From assembly GCF_017980685.1 (NCBI RefSeq), contig NZ_JACXXO010000010.1:1-64000 (forward strand): a stretch of 64,000 nt of DNA, given 5' to 3'. Position 1 is the stretch's first letter. Each line of letters starts with the position of its first letter. Shown here in pieces: positions 6,849 to 14,976 of this stretch. The notes under the pieces are model-generated. The model was not told the DNA's origin. It saw only the letters and a list, made by a program, of their open reading frames with translations, and searched no databases. The translations under genes were made by a program, and so were the position numbers. This DNA is from Pseudomonas iridis (GTDB taxonomy: Bacteria; Pseudomonadota; Gammaproteobacteria; Pseudomonadales; Pseudomonadaceae).

Positions 6849-8462
6849 TTAGAAGATCTGGGTGAACAGCCAGTAGAGGCTACCCGACAGCAGGATCGCC
6901 GCCGGCAGCGTCAGCACCCACGCCATCAGCAGATTACGGATAGTCCTCATCTGCAATCCACCGCCATTGGCGACCATGGTCCCGGCCACGCCCGAGGACA
7001 GCACATGCGTCGTCGACACCGGCAAACCAAACATGTCCGCTGCACCAATAGTCAGCATCGCCACGGTTTCCGCCGAGGCGCCTTGCGCGTAGGTCAGGTG
7101 GGTGTTGCCGATCTTCTCGCCCACCGTCACCACGATGCGTTTCCAGCCGACCATGGTGCCGAGCCCCAATGCGATAGCAACGGCGATCTTCACCCACAGC
7201 GGGATAAATCGTGTGGCGTTGTCGATCTGTTGCTTGAACAGTTGCAGCTTGCCAGTGGTGTCGGCGTCGAAGTTGCCGACCTTGTTCTTGTCCATCAGGC
7301 GAATCGATTCGCTGGCCAGGTACATGTCATTACGCACGTTGCCCATCGCTTCGGCCGGGACTTTCGCCAGTGAACCGTAGCCTTTGACTTCCTCGCCGAT
7401 GTGGCCTGTGAGGGCGGCGAGGGCGGGGATCAGTTGCGGCGTGGCTTCCTTGCTGCGCACGTAATCCGAGAGGATCGGGCGCGGATCGGCAGGTGCCGGC
7501 TGCGGCGCACTTTTCATCAGGGCTTGTTGGGTGACTTGCGCCACGGCGGCAAACTGCAGCGATTGTTCTTCGGGCATGGTGCGGTTCAATGCATAGGCCA
7601 TCGGCAAGGTGCCGACCAGAATCAGCATGATCAGGCCCATGCCTTTCTGGCCATCGTTGGAGCCGTGGGCGAACGATACGCCGGTGCACGTCAGGATCAG
7701 CAGACCACGAATCCACCATGGCGGCGGGGTGTTGCCTTTCGGTGCCTTGTACAACGCGCGGTTCTTCACGAATGCGCGCAAGGCCAGCAGCAACAGCGCC
7801 GCACAACCGAAACCCACCAGCGGTGAAAGCAGCAACGCATAACCAATCTTGGTGGCCTGCGCCCAATCGACACCGCTGGTGCCGTCGCGGCCATGCATCA
7901 AGGCATTGGCCACGCCGACGCCGATGATCGAACCGATCAAGGTGTGCGACGACGAGGCCGGCAAACCCAGCCACCACGTGCCGAGGTTCCACAGGATCGC
8001 TGCGATCAACAGGGCGAAGATCATCGCGAAACCAGCAGACGAACCGACCTGCAGAATCAGCTCCACCGGCAACAGGGCGATGATGCCGAAGGCCACCGCA
8101 CCGCTCGATAGCAACACGCCGAGGAAGTTGAAAAACCCCGACCAGACCACCGCAACATTCGGCGGCAGCGAGTGGGTATAGATCACCGTAGCCACGGCGT
8201 TGGCGGTGTCGTGGAAACCGTTGACGAACTCAAAACCCAGCGCAATCACCAACGCCACGCCGAGTAGCAGAAATGGCGTCCAAGTGGTGACCGTCGTGCC
8301 GAGCTCCTGCACGTCGTGCATCAGACTGTAGGCGGTGAACAGCATCCCCATGGCCAGCACTGCGAAAAACAATACGTAGGTGAACGGGCTGGTTTTCTTG
8401 TCGAGGGAGGGCCTGCCGCTGGCGGCGGACGCTGGGCTGGCGGTCAGGGAGGGAGTAGCCAT
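6849..8462 (-). CDS. pitA: Low-affinity inorganic phosphate transporter (Pit family)
   Basis: A 537-residue inner-membrane protein with about ten to twelve transmembrane helices and a hydrophilic central loop (roughly residues 285-420). Both inverted PiT signatures are present: GFHDTANAVATVIYT with LPASSSHTLIGS in the first half, and FAHGSNDGQKGMGL with LPVSTTHVLSSGVAG in the second. The family imports phosphate as a metal-phosphate complex driven by protons. I start at ATG 8462, which has AGGA upstream. A further 13 in-frame codons lead to another ATG without a ribosome site. The symbol rests on family identity; pitB would be equally possible. Confidence 0.88.
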   Translation of the reverse strand: MATPSLTASPASAASGRPSLDKKTSPFTYVLFFAVLAMGMLFTAYSLMHDVQELGTTVTTWTPFLLLGVALVIALGFEFVNGFHDTANAVATVIYTHSLPPNVAVVWSGFFNFLGVLLSSGAVAFGIIALLPVELILQVGSSAGFAMIFALLIAAILWNLGTWWLGLPASSSHTLIGSIIGVGVANALMHGRDGTSGVDWAQATKIGYALLLSPLVGFGCAALLLLALRAFVKNRALYKAPKGNTPPPWWIRGLLILTCTGVSFAHGSNDGQKGMGLIMLILVGTLPMAYALNRTMPEEQSLQFAAVAQVTQQALMKSAPQPAPADPRPILSDYVRSKEATPQLIPALAALTGHIGEEVKGYGSLAKVPAEAMGNVRNDMYLASESIRLMDKNKVGNFDADTTGKLQLFKQQIDNATRFIPLWVKIAVAIALGLGTMVGWKRIVVTVGEKIGNTHLTYAQGASAETVAMLTIGAADMFGLPVSTTHVLSSGVAGTMVANGGGLQMRTIRNLLMAWVLTLPAAILLSGSLYWLFTQIF

Positions 8463-8578
8463 GAGAGAACAATCCTGAGCGAGGGAAGGAATGTCGCCCA
8501 TGATCGTTGCAGAATGTTACAGAGAGACTGCCTCAGGTCAGTGTTTGGATGAATCGCTGGAGGCAAAGTCAAAAAATC

Positions 8579-8629
8579 GCAGCCTTCGGCAGCTCCTGCA
8601 GTGGCAGTGTGGGAGCTGCCGAAGGCTGC
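8579..8629. repeat. REP-type 18-bp hairpin, likely zntB terminator
   Basis: GCAGCCTTCGGCAGCTCC (8579-8596) pairs exactly with its complement at 8612-8629. On the minus strand the hairpin is followed by GATTTTTTG, so it can act as an intrinsic terminator for zntB, which ends at 8642. The sequence belongs to a common Pseudomonas intergenic repeat class. Confidence 0.65.
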
Positions 8630-8641
8630 GATCTTTTGATC

Positions 8642-9664
8642 TTAATAATCTCCACGCTTACGAAACGCCCACCGCCCCGCAATCACCGTAAACGTCGCCA
8701 CCAACGCGACCAGTATCCAGAACCCATGCGCGTCCTGCGACAGCGGCACGCCGCCGACATTCATCCCGAAGAAACCGGCAATGATGTTGATCGGCAGCGC
8801 CAGCACCGTCACCACGGTCAGGGTGAACAGCGTGCGGTTGCTCTGTTCGTTGAGGTTGGCGGCGATTTCTTCCTGCAACAGTTTGATGCGCTCGCCGAGG
8901 GCCGTGAGGTCATTGATGATCAGCGCAAACTCCTCGGTGGATTTGCGCAGTTCCTTGACGTCCTCCTTCTGCAACCACGGCGGCGGGCGGTTGAGCAGGC
9001 GCAGTAACGAACCCGGCTCCAGTGCCAGCAGACGTTGCAATCTCACCAGCACTCGGCGGTTGGCACCGAGTTCGGCGCGGTTGGTTGACAGGCGCGAGGA
9101 GAGCAACTCGTCTTCGACCGTATCAACGCTCATGCTGGTCTTGCGCACGATCTGCGTCAGCACTTCGCCCTGATCGCGCAGCAGGTGCACGAGCAATTCC
9201 GAGGGCGAACGAAAACGCTCGCCGGCCTTCACCGACGAGCGCAACTTATCCACCGAGTGCAGCGGTTGCAGGCGCGCACTGACGATCAGTTTGCTGCGCA
9301 CGCATACCCACAACGTCGACACGTCTGACGACACCATGCTGCTGAGGTTGAACACCACATCGTTGACCACTGCCAGCAACGCCGAATCAACGTGCTCGAT
9401 GCGCGTCGAGCGCGAACCTTCGTGCAGTGCCTCGAAAAATTCTTCGGGTAATTGCAGATGGCTTTTCATCCAGCGCTCGCATGCCGCGTGGGCCAGGTTC
9501 AGATGCAGCCAGAGGAATTCGCCGCTGTCGTTGTCGTCTTGCAGGCAACGCAATGCAGTTGTCGAATCGACTTCGCGACCCCGTTCGCCGGGCAGGAAAC
9601 GAAAGCCGTAGAGCAAACCGAACAGGTCCGGATCGCGATGGCTGATATCGAGGCTGTGGTTCAT
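8642..9664 (-). CDS. zntB: CorA-family zinc transporter ZntB
   Basis: A 340-residue protein of the CorA/ZntB family. A large cytoplasmic domain of alpha-beta type and a long stalk helix are followed by two C-terminal transmembrane helices. The loop between them carries the diagnostic GMN motif (GMNVGGVPL, about residue 300), and the protein ends in a basic tail. ZntB proteins are homopentameric Zn2+ channels or proton-coupled importers; some members move other divalent metals. It is monocistronic between the Pit gene and the chemoreceptor gene. Downstream of its stop is a REP hairpin with a U-run. Confidence 0.82.
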   Translation of the reverse strand: MNHSLDISHRDPDLFGLLYGFRFLPGERGREVDSTTALRCLQDDNDSGEFLWLHLNLAHAACERWMKSHLQLPEEFFEALHEGSRSTRIEHVDSALLAVVNDVVFNLSSMVSSDVSTLWVCVRSKLIVSARLQPLHSVDKLRSSVKAGERFRSPSELLVHLLRDQGEVLTQIVRKTSMSVDTVEDELLSSRLSTNRAELGANRRVLVRLQRLLALEPGSLLRLLNRPPPWLQKEDVKELRKSTEEFALIINDLTALGERIKLLQEEIAANLNEQSNRTLFTLTVVTVLALPINIIAGFFGMNVGGVPLSQDAHGFWILVALVATFTVIAGRWAFRKRGDY

Positions 9665-9730
9665 GGAGGCTCGCTGCGAGGAGGGCGCTGGGCGGGATTT
9701 TCAGATTCACCTGTGCCGAATCATCGCAAT

Positions 9731-9751
9731 GTCACATGACGTTTGTGTGAC
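9731..9751. promoter_or_regulatory. Small dyad GTCACA...TGTGAC
   Basis: GTCACA (9731-9736) and TGTGAC (9746-9751) are inverted with a 9-base spacer, in the divergent region between zntB and the chemoreceptor gene. It looks like a regulator operator, with arms reminiscent of CRP/Vfr-type half-sites (TGTGA). No direct evidence for a binding protein. Confidence 0.3.
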
Positions 9752-9797
9752 AGCTAAATGACGTCAAATCAAAGTGTTACCGGCGGTCGGGATTTGT

Positions 9798-9824
9798 TCA
9801 AGAAGCACTCTGGCGCGCCGATCT
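9798..9824 (+). promoter_or_regulatory. Candidate FliA (sigma-28) promoter
   Basis: TCAA at 9798-9801, a 15-base spacer and GCCGATCT at 9817-9824 match the flagellar sigma consensus TAAA-N15-GCCGATAA with three mismatches. It lies about 115 bases before the chemoreceptor start, a gene class commonly driven by FliA. Confidence 0.4.
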
Positions 9825-9938
9825 CAGGTGAGTTAGGTTGCGCGCCACTGGCCGTTGGCCAAGGTTCGCCGACAGGGATGTCCGGCAATATTTCACGCCT
9901 TTTCCTGGCGTGTCTCATCCCTGTCCTGAGTATCTGCG

Positions 9939-11561
9939 ATGCTGCAAAAATCCCTGAGAGCGCAAATTCTCGCCCTGCTGAGCGGCAGCCTGCTGGCGGT
10001 CTTGTTGATCGCGCTGGCGTGTTTCCATTTCCTGTCGAATGGCGTGCAAAGCTACAGCCAATTGATTGCCGGCCCGTTGCACACTTCGCAATTGATCGAT
10101 GAAGCCAACCTGCAATTCAAGGTGCAGGTACAGGAATGGAAAAACGTCCTGTTGCGTGGCAAGCAGCCTGCGGATCTGGCCAAGTATTGGAGCCAGTTTG
10201 AAGATCGCCAGCGCGATGTGCAGAGAATCCTCGGCGAACTGGCCAGCCAGAAAGGCATCGAGCCAAGCCTGAAAACCCGCATCGAACGCTTGCAGGAAGA
10301 GCATCGTCAGTTGGCAGGCGCCTACCAGAAGGGCCGTGATGCCTACGTCGCCGCGGGTGGCGATGCTGCTGTCGGCGACGCCGCTGTCAAAGGTGTCGAT
10401 CGCGCTGCCAGCGATCAGATGAGCGAGCTGGTCGCCGAATTGCGCAAGCAGGGCACCGAGCAGTCGGCGCTGATCAGTGCTGATGCCGATCGCACCGTAT
10501 GGCTGGGGCTGTTGGTGATGCTCGCTTCGGGTCTGTTGATCGGGCTGTTGAGCCTGTGGCTGGTCAACCGCAACCTGATCGAGCCGATCCGCAAACTCAT
10601 CGACTACGTCACCCAACTGAGCCGCGGCAAACTGGCCGAGCGAGTGGTCAGCGACCGTCAGGATGAGCTGGGTAACCTCGCCGCCGCAGCCAATACCCTG
10701 CGCGATTTCCTCGCTGATACGTTCACCCGTTTGCAGCGCAGCGCCAGTGATCTGGACAGCGCCAGCGGCGAGTTGAACGCCATCGCCACGACCATGGCCG
10801 GCGGCACCAACGAGCAGTTCAACCGCACCGACCAGGTGGCCACGGCGATGAACGAAATGTCAGCCACCGCCCAGGAAGTCGCGCGTCACGCCGCCGATGC
10901 CGCGCGAGCCGCCGACGATGCCGACCAGTCCGCCCAGCAGGGTGAAAAGGTCATGCAAAGCACCATCCATTCCATCACGCTGATGCGCAGCGAAATCGCC
11001 AACACCGCCACGGTCATTCGTCGTCTCGAAACCGACAGTGGCCGCATCGGCAAAGTGCTGGAAGTGATTCGCGGCATCGCCGAACAGACCAATCTTCTGG
11101 CGCTCAACGCTGCGATTGAAGCGGCGCGTGCCGGTGAGGCCGGGCGCGGTTTTGCGGTGGTCGCTGACGAAGTTCGCAACCTGGCGCAGCGCACGGCGGA
11201 GTCGATCATCGAGATCAACCAGATCATTCAGAGTGTGCAGACTGGCGCGATAGACGCGGCGCAAGCCATCGATAGCGGCCAGACCCGCAGCGACGAAAGC
11301 GTTGAGCAAGTGACGCAGGCAGGCGCCATGCTGGAGCGCATCACCCACGCGGTGGAAGCGATTCGCGACATGAACCGTCAGATCGCCACGGCGGCCGAAG
11401 AGCAGACTTCGGTCGCCGAGGACATCTCGCGCAACCTGACCGAAATCACCTCGATTGCCAGCACCAACCTCGACAACGTGCAGCGCACCGAAAGCGCCAG
11501 CCAGAATCTGCACGGCCTGTCCGGGCAACTGAACGAAGTCACCGCTCGCCTGAGCGCGTGA
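9939..11561 (+). CDS. Methyl-accepting chemotaxis protein
   Basis: A 540-residue transmembrane chemoreceptor. Transmembrane helix 1 is at about residues 13-33, and a mainly helical periplasmic ligand domain spans about 34-185. Transmembrane helix 2 is at about 187-209, followed by HAMP to about 262. The long cytoplasmic coiled coil has the conserved tip EQTNLLALNAAIEAARAGE at about residues 385-405, which contacts CheA/CheW. The helical four-helix-like sensor gives no clue to the ligand. No CheB/CheR tether pentapeptide is present at the C-terminus (ends VTARLSA). Monocistronic, with a FliA-like promoter candidate upstream and a MITE-like element just downstream. Confidence 0.92.
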   Translation: MLQKSLRAQILALLSGSLLAVLLIALACFHFLSNGVQSYSQLIAGPLHTSQLIDEANLQFKVQVQEWKNVLLRGKQPADLAKYWSQFEDRQRDVQRILGELASQKGIEPSLKTRIERLQEEHRQLAGAYQKGRDAYVAAGGDAAVGDAAVKGVDRAASDQMSELVAELRKQGTEQSALISADADRTVWLGLLVMLASGLLIGLLSLWLVNRNLIEPIRKLIDYVTQLSRGKLAERVVSDRQDELGNLAAAANTLRDFLADTFTRLQRSASDLDSASGELNAIATTMAGGTNEQFNRTDQVATAMNEMSATAQEVARHAADAARAADDADQSAQQGEKVMQSTIHSITLMRSEIANTATVIRRLETDSGRIGKVLEVIRGIAEQTNLLALNAAIEAARAGEAGRGFAVVADEVRNLAQRTAESIIEINQIIQSVQTGAIDAAQAIDSGQTRSDESVEQVTQAGAMLERITHAVEAIRDMNRQIATAAEEQTSVAEDISRNLTEITSIASTNLDNVQRTESASQNLHGLSGQLNEVTARLSA

Positions 11562-11569
11562 TGCCATGT

Positions 11570-11731
11570 CCCCTCACCCTAGCCCTCTCCCGGGGGGAGG
11601 GGGGGCCGACCGGAGTGTTCTCGCGTCATACATCGACTTGAAGATTCAGTGTCGAACTCCGGATTCGAATATTCCCCCAATCGGCTCCCTTTCCCCCTCG
11701 CCCCCTCGGGGGGAGAGGGCTGGGGTGAGGG
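11570..11731. mobile_element. MITE-like element, copy 2 (inverted orientation)
   Basis: CCCCTCACCCTAGCCC... at 11570-11591 and its inverse at 11710-11731 form 22-bp terminal repeats with one mismatch. Read on the minus strand, the core shares GGGGAATATT, an ATGACGC block and a CGGTC block in the same order with copy 1 at 5232-5407. No coding capacity, so a non-autonomous element mobilised in trans is the simplest reading. Confidence 0.6.
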
Positions 11732-11783
11732 GGGGCGATCTTTCTTGCGACACATCATCCAGGCCAGACCCCAGACGTAAAAA

Positions 11784-11811
11784 AGCCGCACGATCTTTCA
11801 ATCGTGCGGCT
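11784..11811 (-). terminator. Intrinsic terminator of the PepSY gene
   Basis: AGCCGCACGAT (11784-11794) and ATCGTGCGGCT (11801-11811) form an 11-bp stem with a 6-base loop. On the minus strand it runs directly into a T-run. It lies 17 bases beyond the PepSY stop codon. Confidence 0.9.
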
Positions 11812-11827
11812 CTGGTTAAACGGTGTA

Positions 11828-12133
11828 TCAAGTGTCTTGCTTGTCGCTCAGCACTTTGCCAGTGGTGGCATCGAAGTCGACATCGAACTCTTTGCCATCA
11901 GCCGTTTTCAATTCAACTTCATACTCGTAACCGTTGAAGTGGTTGTCCAGGTCAGTGTCAGTGATGGTTGCACCCGGATGCAGTTTCAATGCTTCGGCGT
12001 TCATCGACTCCAGCGACTTGATCTTGCCGGACTTGACCAACTCAGGGATCTGATCAACGCGAACATCAGCCTGAGCGATACCAGCGGTGAGGGTCAGGGC
12101 AGCAGCGGTAAACAGGGCAGTCAAAGTTTTCAT
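11828..12133 (-). CDS. Small periplasmic PepSY-domain protein
   Basis: A 101-residue secreted protein. An N-terminal signal peptide (MKTLTALFTAAALTLTAG...AQA) should be cleaved after residue 22. The mature part is a single PepSY domain with the pattern GYEYEVELKTADGKEFDVDFDATTGKVL. PepSY domains are thought to bind or inhibit proteases or to act in envelope and metal sensing; the role of this stand-alone form is unknown. It has its own terminator and no close partner, such as a two-component system, next to it. Confidence 0.88.
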   Translation of the reverse strand: MKTLTALFTAAALTLTAGIAQADVRVDQIPELVKSGKIKSLESMNAEALKLHPGATITDTDLDNHFNGYEYEVELKTADGKEFDVDFDATTGKVLSDKQDT

Positions 12134-12248
12134 AAGTTCATTCCTTGGTTTGTTTAAGTGCGTGTTCTGTTGAAGTGAGTTCAGATTAGCCAGCGCAACT
12201 TAATTCACCCTTAAATTTGCAAACTCTGGATACAACGCGGGCATAGAA

Positions 12249-12275
12249 CCTGTGGGAGCGTACTTTGCCCGCGAT
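12249..12275. repeat. Single degenerate REP
   Basis: CCTGTGGGAGCGTACTTTGC followed by CCGCGATG resembles the GGGAGCGGGCTTGCCCGCGA repeat at 14918 and 55331, with mismatches in the stem. It is unpaired and lies between the PepSY gene and glpQ. Confidence 0.45.
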
Positions 12276-12295
12276 GAAGGCGCGTTGTTCAGCGA

Positions 12296-13423
12296 TCAGA
12301 AACCGTTGCGCTTTAACACCTGATCAACACTACCGGCCGCCGGGCGTTTGTAGAACTTCAACAGTTCACTGGCGCGGTTGGTGAAGATGCCGTCGACGCC
12401 TGCGGCCATGACTTTGTCGAAGTCCACCGGTTCATCGACCGTGTAGACATGCACCAGCATCCCTTGGTCGTGGGTGTACTGGTTCATCCACGGCTGCACC
12501 AGATCCGAATAGCTCTGGTCGCCACCTTGGGTGAGCTTCGCCGAAGGGCCTGTGCCGATTGCGCCCTGAGCCTTGGCGTAATCAATCCACTTTTTAAATT
12601 CAGCTTCGGATTTCGGCTCCTGCTTGCCGTAGAAAGCGTTTTTGTCTTTCTCACCGGACTCGGCAAACGTCACCTTGGATTTCGGCTCAATGCTGCCTTC
12701 GCCGACCCACAGAAGCAGGATCTTCGGCACTTGCGGCATTTCCTTTTGCAGCAGCTCGAGGCTGTTCTTCTCGAAGGTCTGCAGGATCACCTTGCCTTTG
12801 CCTTGACCGACACCCAGCGCACTTTTCGCCAGTTTCGAGCCGGCCGGGCTGAGCCAGCCGCGATCCTGCAGTTTCTCCTTCAGGTCTTTTTCGAGACCGG
12901 GGAACAACTGCGGCTCTTTGGTCTCGATGTACAGGCCCGGTTTGTGCTGCGGATTGGCTTGGGCGATGTCGATGACTTCATCGAGAGTGAGGATCTTCAG
13001 CCCGGCGTAGGACGGGCGCGCGCGGTCCGGGTATTTGGTGTTGTACCAACTGCCGGCATCGAGGGTTTTCAGCTCGGCCATGGTGAAGGCGTTGGCCGGG
13101 CTGTCCTTGCGATCCGGGAATTTGCTGGCAACGTCGGTGGTGCGCTGCAGATTATCGTCGTGCAGCACGAACAACACGCCGTCCTTACTGCGTTGCAGGT
13201 CCATTTCCAGATAGTCGGCACCGAGGTCACGGGCCAGTTTATAGGCCGCAGCGGTGGATTCCGGTGCATCGAAGGACGCGCCACGGTGAGCGATTACCGC
13301 CGGGTGCGGGATGCCGTGAGCTCCAGCCACGGCGTTCGGATCGCTGTGCGTGGCGGCATGCGCCTGACTGAAGCCGAGCAACAGGCTCAGCATGAGGGCG
13401 CTTTTGGTGAAAGTGGCGGGCAT
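12296..13423 (-). CDS. glpQ: Periplasmic glycerophosphodiester phosphodiesterase
   Basis: A 375-residue secreted enzyme with a signal peptide (SALMLSLLLGFSQAHA), so periplasmic. The GDPD TIM barrel starts at about residue 42 with AHRGASFDAPEST. The catalytic and metal set follows: EMDLQRSKDG, then VLHDDNLQRTTD, and later YIETKEP. It hydrolyses glycerophosphodiesters from phospholipid turnover to glycerol-3-phosphate plus alcohol. The length agrees with the GlpQ rather than the cytosolic UgpQ type. I start at ATG 13423, preceded by AGGA. The longer open frame extends into the divergent DUF2025 leader. Monocistronic; no glpT neighbour. Confidence 0.9.
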   Translation of the reverse strand: MPATFTKSALMLSLLLGFSQAHAATHSDPNAVAGAHGIPHPAVIAHRGASFDAPESTAAAYKLARDLGADYLEMDLQRSKDGVLFVLHDDNLQRTTDVASKFPDRKDSPANAFTMAELKTLDAGSWYNTKYPDRARPSYAGLKILTLDEVIDIAQANPQHKPGLYIETKEPQLFPGLEKDLKEKLQDRGWLSPAGSKLAKSALGVGQGKGKVILQTFEKNSLELLQKEMPQVPKILLLWVGEGSIEPKSKVTFAESGEKDKNAFYGKQEPKSEAEFKKWIDYAKAQGAIGTGPSAKLTQGGDQSYSDLVQPWMNQYTHDQGMLVHVYTVDEPVDFDKVMAAGVDGIFTNRASELLKFYKRPAAGSVDQVLKRNGF

Positions 13424-13645
13424 GGTCGAGGTCCTTTCGCAGGGCATTTTCAAAGACGCACCTTTTAACAACTGAATCGATTGCATGCTATCGCCAGACC
13501 GACATAAACCTATTAAAAGCGATATTTCCTGCACTTTTGTGGTGCTGTTTGCAGTACGCTTGCCCTCGGCAGACGTCCCGGCAGAGGGCGCGCCGTTCAG
13601 TTGTCCTGCGTGTAAACCATCGATCAACATTTCGTGAGGTTTACC

Positions 13646-13972
13646 ATGCGCATCACCTCCCAACTCATCTGCCAGGCGGCCGACGACCTCAAGGGCTTTG
13701 TCGGCCTCAACCGCAAGACCGGCCAGTACATTGTGCGTTTCAGCGAAGACTCGTTCGGCATGGACGTAGCGGATGACGGCATTATCCCGACCAGCGAATT
13801 CGTCTGGGCCCAGATTTCGCCAACGACCATGACCTTGAAGCGTGAGTTGATTCAGTTGCTGCTGGATCAGAACATTGATGACCGCATCAACATCACCGAA
13901 CCGTTGCGGGTGTATATGAGCAAGCGTGAAGTGCCGGAGATTGAGGCGGTGCGGAGTTTGGTGCGGGGCTGA
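13646..13972 (+). CDS. DUF2025 family protein
   Basis: A 108-residue soluble protein matching the Pseudomonas-specific DUF2025 family (recognised from memory: QLICQAADDLKGFVGLNRKT, FSEDSFGMDVADD, then YMSKREVPEIEAVRSL). No signal peptide or membrane segment. The start at 13646 is preceded by GAGGT. Function unknown. Divergent from glpQ, with 222 bases between the start codons. It is followed by a REP pair, so it is probably monocistronic. Confidence 0.8.
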   Translation: MRITSQLICQAADDLKGFVGLNRKTGQYIVRFSEDSFGMDVADDGIIPTSEFVWAQISPTTMTLKRELIQLLLDQNIDDRINITEPLRVYMSKREVPEIEAVRSLVRG

Positions 13973-14000
13973 GGTTTTTGCTGTGGCTGTCAGGGCCTCA

Positions 14001-14080
14001 TCGCTGGCAAGCCAGCTCCCACAGGTACGGCGTGATCTTCAGAGCAACACCTAACCTGTGGGAGCTGGCTTGCCAGCGAT
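14001..14080. repeat. REP pair (REPIN), CGCTGGCAAGCCAGC type
   Basis: TCGCTGGCAAGCCAGCTCCC at 14001 onward is inverted as GGGAGCTGGCTTGCCAGCGA ending about 14080, with a short spacer. The same REP class recurs as pairs at 33311, 38166 and 52434 and singly at 31081. Confidence 0.85.
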
Positions 14081-14262
14081 GGGGCCAGTGAGTACACCGC
14101 AATACTCACTGGCCAAACCGATACTCACGCTCCACCCGACACACCCGCGTATGAAACGACGAATACCATCGACCGACCCCGCTGCTGAATAAATTCCGTA
14201 GATCGTGGCCATTATGCGCTGGGCGGTCACGTGAACCAGGGCGGGCCTTGCGGTTGCCCTGA

Positions 14263-14793
14263 TCAACGCTGTGGGTTCTGGCACACGTGAGCGTGCAACT
14301 CGCTGGTCAGGCCTTCGATGCGCTCCGTGAGGTTTTTCGTCATTTCGGTAAGGCGGGTGTTTTGTTCCAGTAGCGCCAGCAATTGCGCGGAGTTCTTCGC
14401 CGCCTCAGCCTGACGTTCGGTATTGGCCTGTGCCAGCGCTTCACGGTGCTGCGCATCGGCGTCGGCCTGCGCTTTGTCGCGTGCGGCCTGACGGGTTTGT
14501 GCGAGCAGGATCAGTGGCGCGGCGTAGGCCGCCTGCAGGCTGAAGGCCAGGTTCAGCAGGATGAACGGGTAGACGTCGAATTGAGTCACGCCCCAAACGT
14601 TGAGGCCGATCCACACCGCAACAATCAAGGTTTGCGCGCCCAGGAACAGCGGCGTGCCGAAGAACCGCGCAAAGGCTTCGGCGCGCAGGGCGAAGGCGTC
14701 GTTGCCGAAAGTCGTGTTCAGGTGGGCGTGGGGGCGGTGGAAGCGCAGGTGATCGATGGGGGCGGGGGATGTTTCGGTTTTTTCGTTATTCAT
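14263..14793 (-). CDS. DUF1003 membrane protein
   Basis: A 176-residue membrane protein. Two close transmembrane helices (about residues 50-95, FLGAQTLIVAVWIGLNVWG and YPFILLNLAFSLQAAYAAPLILL) are followed by a long coiled-coil tail rich in Ala, Gln and Glu. The short FILLNLAFS...YAAPLI turn is the DUF1003 signature. The function is unknown; the family is associated in some bacteria with membrane or cyclic-nucleotide stress responses. No operon partner. REP elements flank it on both sides. Confidence 0.82.
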   Translation of the reverse strand: MNNEKTETSPAPIDHLRFHRPHAHLNTTFGNDAFALRAEAFARFFGTPLFLGAQTLIVAVWIGLNVWGVTQFDVYPFILLNLAFSLQAAYAAPLILLAQTRQAARDKAQADADAQHREALAQANTERQAEAAKNSAQLLALLEQNTRLTEMTKNLTERIEGLTSELHAHVCQNPQR

Positions 14794-14847
14794 GGTGTGC
14801 TCGGCAGGACTTCGGACGTGCCGTCACTATAGCTCTGCGTTGTGGCG

Positions 14848-14944
14848 GCCCGCCTCTTCGCGGGCAATCCCGCACAGGTTCAGCAGTCGTACACAGCATG
14901 TGTGATTGACTCATTCCCTGTGGGAGCGGGCTTGCCCGCGAAGG
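14848..14944. repeat. REP pair, GCGGGCTTGCCCGCG type (one arm degenerate)
   Basis: GGGAGCGGGCTTGCCCGCGA at about 14921-14941 is an intact REP. A degenerate inverse copy (CGCGGGCAATCCCGCACAGG) is at 14859-14878. It lies between the DUF1003 gene and the PAS chemoreceptor gene. Confidence 0.6.
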
Positions 14945-14976
14945 TCGCGACTCGGTCTATCGCTCCTGCACAACCC

